Positions 28,646 to 33,215 of a stretch of DNA of 33,215 nt are shown here, piece by piece. The DNA is taken from positions 1 through 33,215 of the IMG/VR virus record IMGVR_UViG_3300023301_000055; one strand, 5' to 3'. Numbering within the stretch: position 1 is the stretch's first letter; the number at the start of each line of letters is the position of its first letter. This stretch comes from a virus. The notes below the pieces were generated by a model, which saw nothing but the letters and a program-made list of their open reading frames with translations, made no database searches and was not told the origin of the DNA. Made by a program: the position numbers and the translations under genes.

Positions 28646-31600
28646 ATGAGTAATATTTTAACAAAAGGAAAGCGTAAAAATAACTTCAAACCATTAAAGT
28701 TAGAATTAAAACTTCCACTTTGGATTTATGTTGGTGTCAATACGGATATCAACGGAAAGTGGTATTCTAAAATGGGACAGCATATTTGTGAAACCCGTGA
28801 AGAAGCTATCAAATATGCAATTAAAGAAACATTCGGAAAAACTACTGGATTGTTTAATAGAGAACAAATTGTTTATTGTGTAAATCATACTGAACATGCT
28901 AATACTCACAAAAAATTTAGAGAATTACAAAATTACGATAAATATGATGATTTTATCAGAACCGACTCACTTTTACCAAAATGGGCAGGTGTTGTTACAA
29001 ATGATATTGGGCAAAAATCCCAAGAAATCCACTTCCATGATTCAGATGATACATTAGAAAGTATAAGAACACGCTGGATTGCTGGTATGGAATCTATTTT
29101 AAATAAAGATATAGTTCAAGCTACCGATGTATATACGTCTCGACCATTCATTTCTGATAGTTTTGTTAAAATTACAAATAATAAACAACTTAACATACAC
29201 CAACATTTATTAGCAGGTTGTCCTGGTTCAGGAAAGGAAACGGGAACACTGAGTATTATTTTACATACACATGATTTGTATTATGATACAGATTTCAACG
29301 AAAATACAATACATGTATTAACTGCCACAATACCAAGTACGGCATTAGAATTAATAAAAGAATTAACTAATGTTAAAGGTATGGTAGATGGTCCAACTTA
29401 TTACGATTATACTCGATTTAAAGTATATGTTCTTAGTAAATTTGAAAAATCATATAAAAGTACATTAACTGGTGATTCTAAAGACTGGTTTAACAAATAT
29501 GTTGAAGTTATATCTGATATATCGGAAATACCACTACATCCGGATAAAAATGTCGTTCCTATTTTGATTGGTAGTTTTATTGATATGGGATTAAAAGCAA
29601 GTGGTGAAGTAAGTACATCCAATAAACTAAAAGACGTATATAGAGGACTTGAAGAACGAATTGGAATTCTTAGTATTGGTGAAGCACATCAATTTTTATC
29701 TAAAGAGGATAATAAAATTTGGAATCGTGTTAATAGTTTAAAAAGAAAATTTCTTCTATTGGTTACGGGAACTCCATATGATTATATTTTTAATGAGGAA
29801 CAGCAACTATATTTCCCAGCATCACAAACATCACTATTTACAGTAAATGATTTGTTAGATGAAAAGGCAAGTGGGAATCCAGTATTTCAAAATTATCCAA
29901 ATCCAAAATACTTTTCAATTAAATTTATTTTCAATGAAATTGAAAAGGAATTAAGAAAGTATGGAAAAATTGTTGATGATGATAAATTTACATGGAAGAA
30001 ACTACTAACATCGGTAAATGATGCTGGTGATTTCAAATATAAGTGGGCTATTATCAAAACATTCAAACGTTTGTTGGATGTAACAGTTAATCCAATGACA
30101 GGTAAGCCAGATGGATTGAGTATTGAGTCGGCTGATTTATGTGATGCAGCTAAAAGACATTTAATTTTCGCATTACCAAGTGGTAGTAAAGATTTTTCTG
30201 TAAATGTATATATTCCAAAGCTTGTTAAATTATTAGAAGATAACAACGCTCTTGGTAAATACCAACCACTTGTTGTTTATGATAAAACGGATTCATTAAG
30301 TACTATAAAAACAACAATCGAAGGGAATTTAACTCCAACGGTAACATTTACATGCAACCGATATTTAACAGGAACCGATATTCCAAGATGGGGAAGTGTT
30401 GTATTTTTAAGACCCATTGGTGATAGTATCAAATTATTCGAACAAATTAGAGGTCGAGTAATGAGAGCTCTTGTTGGGGGTGTAAAGCCTGATTGTGGTA
30501 TTTTTATTGGAGAATTGGATGAAGCAATGATATTGGAAGTAAAAGCACAATATCAATTATCATTAAATAAAGGATTAAATTTATCACATAAAGCAGTTTT
30601 AACTAAAACATTACAAAACTATTCATATTTCCATGAAAAAAATGGAGAATGGTCCGAAATAGAATTTCCCGATTTGGTTTCTCAAATTGAAGAAGCATCA
30701 AAAACAGGAACATACGGTGTACGTTGGTGTATTGATAACTTAAAAACACCTAAAGATTTTGATTATAAATTTAAAACCAAAAGTGGTAAAGTTGAAGTAA
30801 TTATTTCAGATAATGGAAACGCAGGTGGTAAAAATAAGAAAACAGTAGTTATTGGTAAGCAAACCTATTTGAAATTATTTGATAAAGAACAAGATAGAAT
30901 TAAAAACTATCGTGAAATGGTTAAGAGACACTTAGCTAGATTGCGTTTTTTAAGTTATATCAACGGATATCAAACAATCCAAGAAGTAATAGAAGTTGTT
31001 ACAGTTGCAATTGAAAATAACGATACTAATATAACCGATATGATTGGAATTGGTGTTGAATTTGTACCTACATATTTAGATGGTGGTCAATTAGATATTC
31101 AATATACAAATAGTTGGATTCACAAATTAAATACGGATGATATAACAATAAATGAGGTATTGGAATTATTGGGTTCGAAAGAATTACACGATGAAGAAAC
31201 TGCATTTTATGGAACACCGCAATGGTTATTTGAAGAAATGATTCAAAAATTGTTGGGAATTGAAACTATCGTTAATCCAACGGTATTAGACCCTTCTGCT
31301 GGTAGAGGTACATCATTAATTACCATGATTCAGTTGTATAAAAAACTTGGCATTGAAATTGATACTACTAATATTTATTATAACGATATTGATACTACTT
31401 TATATAAATTGTTTTTGAAATTAAACAAGCAATATAATTTAGGTATTCCTGAAAAAAATATATTTAATGATGATGCACTTGAACCATCAAATAAATTTAA
31501 AAAAATACTTATGAAAAAATTTGATGTAGTAGTGGGGAATCCACCTTACTCTAAAAAAGTCGGGCTGGTGAAAAATGAACCAATTTGGCATGAGTTTGTT

Positions 31601-32359
31601 AAAAAATCTTTGGAATTATGTAGTGAAGGTGGGTATATATCATTAATACATCCATCTGGTTGGAGAAATGTAAGTGGAAAATTTAAAGAAACCCAAAACG
31701 TAATAAAGAATAATAACTTAATATATCTTAACATAAATGACGTCCAAACAGGTAAACTATTATTTAATGTAACAACCCCATTTGACTGGTATATCTTACA
31801 GAAATCAATTTATAATGGTAAGACACTGATTAACTTTGATAATAATGTTAATAATATTGTTGATATATCACAAATGGAATATATACCAAATTCTAATATG
31901 GATAAGATCAATAAATTAATGGTGACCGAATTTGGTGACACTGTAAATGTTTTATATAGTAGAACTTCATATGGTTCTGATAAATCTAATATGAATCGTG
32001 AAAAAACTAATGAATTTAAGTATCCATGTGTATATAGTATTGTTGGTAATGATGAACCAATTCTTTTTTATTCAAATGTAAATGATAAAGGTCACTTTGC
32101 GATTCCAAAACTAATTTTAGGTAATGGCGCAAATCCAAAATGTTTTATAGATTATAATGGAGATTATGGATTAACTCAATTTGCGTTTGGTATTATAGAT
32201 GAACCAGAAAATTTAGAAAAAATAAAAATTGTTTTGGAGAGTGAAGAATTTCAAAAAATAAATTTATCTACTAAATTTGTTGCAACAGGAGGAAACCCAT
32301 TAGTATATCCAAGAATAATATCAACATTCAGAAAAGATTTTTGGAAGGAATTTATATAA
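28646..32359 (+). CDS. SF2 helicase-N6-adenine methyltransferase fusion (type ISP/type I-like RM protein)
   Basis: This 1237-aa protein is built in the order N-terminal domain (1-160), SF2 helicase (about 185-620), linker (620-840), gamma-class N6 methyltransferase (850-1000), target-recognition-like domain (1050-1237). Helicase motifs: G-C-P-G-S-G-K-E-T (Lys197), S-I-G-E-A-H (345-348), V-T-G-T-P (374-377), Q-I-R-G-R-V-M-R (600-607). Methyltransferase motifs: D-P-S-A-G-R-G-T-S (882-890) and N-P-P-Y (965-968). The order matches single-chain type ISP enzymes minus their nuclease, which may be the separate gene at 28091. The N-terminus (I-Y-V-G-V-N...Y-S-K-M-G-Q-H) weakly resembles a GIY-YIG/T5orf172 domain. 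Walker A has Glu after Lys and the DEAH box reads GEAH, so ATPase activity is uncertain. Confidence 0.88.
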   Translation: MSNILTKGKRKNNFKPLKLELKLPLWIYVGVNTDINGKWYSKMGQHICETREEAIKYAIKETFGKTTGLFNREQIVYCVNHTEHANTHKKFRELQNYDKYDDFIRTDSLLPKWAGVVTNDIGQKSQEIHFHDSDDTLESIRTRWIAGMESILNKDIVQATDVYTSRPFISDSFVKITNNKQLNIHQHLLAGCPGSGKETGTLSIILHTHDLYYDTDFNENTIHVLTATIPSTALELIKELTNVKGMVDGPTYYDYTRFKVYVLSKFEKSYKSTLTGDSKDWFNKYVEVISDISEIPLHPDKNVVPILIGSFIDMGLKASGEVSTSNKLKDVYRGLEERIGILSIGEAHQFLSKEDNKIWNRVNSLKRKFLLLVTGTPYDYIFNEEQQLYFPASQTSLFTVNDLLDEKASGNPVFQNYPNPKYFSIKFIFNEIEKELRKYGKIVDDDKFTWKKLLTSVNDAGDFKYKWAIIKTFKRLLDVTVNPMTGKPDGLSIESADLCDAAKRHLIFALPSGSKDFSVNVYIPKLVKLLEDNNALGKYQPLVVYDKTDSLSTIKTTIEGNLTPTVTFTCNRYLTGTDIPRWGSVVFLRPIGDSIKLFEQIRGRVMRALVGGVKPDCGIFIGELDEAMILEVKAQYQLSLNKGLNLSHKAVLTKTLQNYSYFHEKNGEWSEIEFPDLVSQIEEASKTGTYGVRWCIDNLKTPKDFDYKFKTKSGKVEVIISDNGNAGGKNKKTVVIGKQTYLKLFDKEQDRIKNYREMVKRHLARLRFLSYINGYQTIQEVIEVVTVAIENNDTNITDMIGIGVEFVPTYLDGGQLDIQYTNSWIHKLNTDDITINEVLELLGSKELHDEETAFYGTPQWLFEEMIQKLLGIETIVNPTVLDPSAGRGTSLITMIQLYKKLGIEIDTTNIYYNDIDTTLYKLFLKLNKQYNLGIPEKNIFNDDALEPSNKFKKILMKKFDVVVGNPPYSKKVGLVKNEPIWHEFVKKSLELCSEGGYISLIHPSGWRNVSGKFKETQNVIKNNNLIYLNINDVQTGKLLFNVTTPFDWYILQKSIYNGKTLINFDNNVNNIVDISQMEYIPNSNMDKINKLMVTEFGDTVNVLYSRTSYGSDKSNMNREKTNEFKYPCVYSIVGNDEPILFYSNVNDKGHFAIPKLILGNGANPKCFIDYNGDYGLTQFAFGIIDEPENLEKIKIVLESEEFQKINLSTKFVATGGNPLVYPRIISTFRKDFWKEFI

Positions 32360-32898
32360 TGATGAAAGAATATATAGAACATAGTAGAAATTTTGATTAC
32401 ATGAGTGGTATCCAACGTGATAAATTACGTGTAAAGGAAACCGCAGAAGTATTTACACCAACCTGGTTGGTACAACAAATGTTGGATAAATTAGAATCTG
32501 AAAATTCAGAACTCTTTACAAATCCAAATAAAACATTCTTAGACCCAAGCTGCGGTGACGGACAATTCCTTTCAGAAGTAATAATACGCAAGATGGAACG
32601 TAGTGGGTGCTCATTAGAACAGGCACTATCCACAACATACGGGGTTGAACTAATGGAAGATAACGTAAAGATGTGTAAAGAACGTTTAGCAGGACCGTTG
32701 CCAACAAAAGAAATATTAGATATTTTAGATAAAAATATAATATGTCATGATGCACTCACATACCATTATAGATTTGATGGTACACACGGTTCTGTAACGG
32801 CAGGGGCAATAAAATTAAATCAGTTTTTTAACCACGCTACTGGTTCATGGGAAACTAATTCAACAGAGAAAATATATGATAAAACACGAAAAATTTAG
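32359..32898 (+). CDS. short N6 methyltransferase-like protein without NPPY
   Basis: The 179-aa protein starts with a 1-nt overlap (TAATG) with the preceding stop. It has the motif X region E-V-F-T-P-T-W-L-V-Q-Q-M-L, motif I F-L-D-P-S-C-G-D-G-Q-F-L (Asp62 onward) and the motif II-like Y-G-V-E-L-M-E-D-N-V-K-M-C-K. It stops after I-I-C-H-D-A-L-T-Y before any N-P-P-Y, so the SAM-binding half is present and the catalytic loop is absent. A TTG 18 nt upstream is in frame, but the coupled ATG is preferred. It could be a truncated methyltransferase, a SAM-binding accessory subunit, or one half whose partner lies to the right. Confidence 0.75.
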   Translation: MMKEYIEHSRNFDYMSGIQRDKLRVKETAEVFTPTWLVQQMLDKLESENSELFTNPNKTFLDPSCGDGQFLSEVIIRKMERSGCSLEQALSTTYGVELMEDNVKMCKERLAGPLPTKEILDILDKNIICHDALTYHYRFDGTHGSVTAGAIKLNQFFNHATGSWETNSTEKIYDKTRKI

Positions 32899-33215
32899 TG
32901 AATTTGTGGAGTATGACAATTTGTCATTAGAGTATGACAAAGTTACACATAATATAGATGAACAGACTGATATTGAGTATGCATTGGATGTAATTTTTCA
33001 GTATCATAGGGAAATTGGATTTCCACATTACACCGTTCATGAGCATAAAAAACAAAGTGATTTGCGTTCTTTGAAAAACTTCGATGAACAATCAATTTTC
33101 AAAGATAAGAAAGTAGACCAAACTATGCATGGGTTATCGTTGGCATGGTCATATCACCCACATTGGGTAGATGTGGCATGTGGCTCACAAACCGAAAGTC
33201 CAATAGAACGATGGA
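32876..33215 (+). CDS. unknown gene, running off the right edge
   Basis: The ATG lies inside the end of the methyltransferase-like gene (23-nt overlap), and the frame stays open to the edge, giving at least 113 residues. The visible part is charged and helical at first, then R-E-I-G-F-P-H-Y-T-V-H, K-K-V-D-Q-T-M-H-G-L-S-L-A-W-S-Y-H-P-H-W and a V-A-C-G-S-Q-T-E-S-P segment. The overlap suggests translational coupling with the methyltransferase-like protein. I do not recognise a family, and the C-terminus is not visible. Confidence 0.7.
   Translation, partial: MIKHEKFSEFVEYDNLSLEYDKVTHNIDEQTDIEYALDVIFQYHREIGFPHYTVHEHKKQSDLRSLKNFDEQSIFKDKKVDQTMHGLSLAWSYHPHWVDVACGSQTESPIERW

Noticed and set aside
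32341-32358. TTG start for the short methyltransferase-like gene
   Set aside because: The ATG at 32359 overlaps the previous stop as TAATG, a coupling pattern also seen at 21266, so the TTG is unnecessary.

Overview
The window is part of the genome of a T4-superfamily myovirus (contractile tail) that most likely infects a member of the Bacteroidota. The phage call rests on a tail sheath, tail tube, gp26-like chaperone, tape measure and baseplate genes, followed by gp32-like SSB, UvsX recombinase, RNase H/FEN-type nuclease and gp41/DnaB helicase genes. The host call rests on promoters: five intergenic regions carry a TTTG-like element, exactly 20 nt, then CG-TAnnTTTG, the Bacteroidota housekeeping promoter form. 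All supported genes are on the + strand, the sequence is AT-rich, and no tRNA, rRNA or CRISPR was seen.

Layout. (1) 1-12380, tail module: sheath, tube, tail-assembly chaperone with an apparent +1 frameshift extension, tape measure, tube cap/initiator-like protein, LysM baseplate protein, large baseplate hub-like protein. Several units start with a TATATTTATA box and are separated by hairpin-T terminators. A homing-endonuclease remnant (NUMOD1-like) lies between sheath and tube. (2) 12384-16241, small genes behind host-type promoters: an alpha-CTD/HhH-like protein, a proteasome/HslV-like Ntn-hydrolase with Thr/Asp/Lys catalytic spacing, unknown proteins and a very divergent family-A DNA polymerase. 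(3) 16267-21733: two large unknown proteins sharing an N-terminal module and a D...SxK core, then small proteins including a DUF1599-type protein. (4) 21879-25070, replication/recombination: SSB, UvsX, a large palindromic intergenic region, 5' nuclease. (5) 25078-28065: a deleted DNA-methyltransferase remnant, then a gp41/DnaB helicase gene broken in two by a split intein with a free-standing Vsr-like homing endonuclease between the halves. (6) 28091-33215: a restriction-modification-like island with a PD-(D/E)xK nuclease, a 1237-aa helicase-methyltransferase, a short methyltransferase-like protein lacking NPPY, and an unknown gene running off the right end.

How it works together: the tail genes appear to use a T4-late-like box without a -35 element, while the metabolic and replication genes use host-type promoters. 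The helicase should be rebuilt at the protein level by trans-splicing of the two intein halves. The right-hand island may modify phage DNA, attack competing DNA, or both. The most noteworthy observations are the fractured helicase with its endonuclease, the frameshifted tail chaperone, the restriction island with altered ATPase motifs, and the paired large proteins with a shared N-terminal tag.
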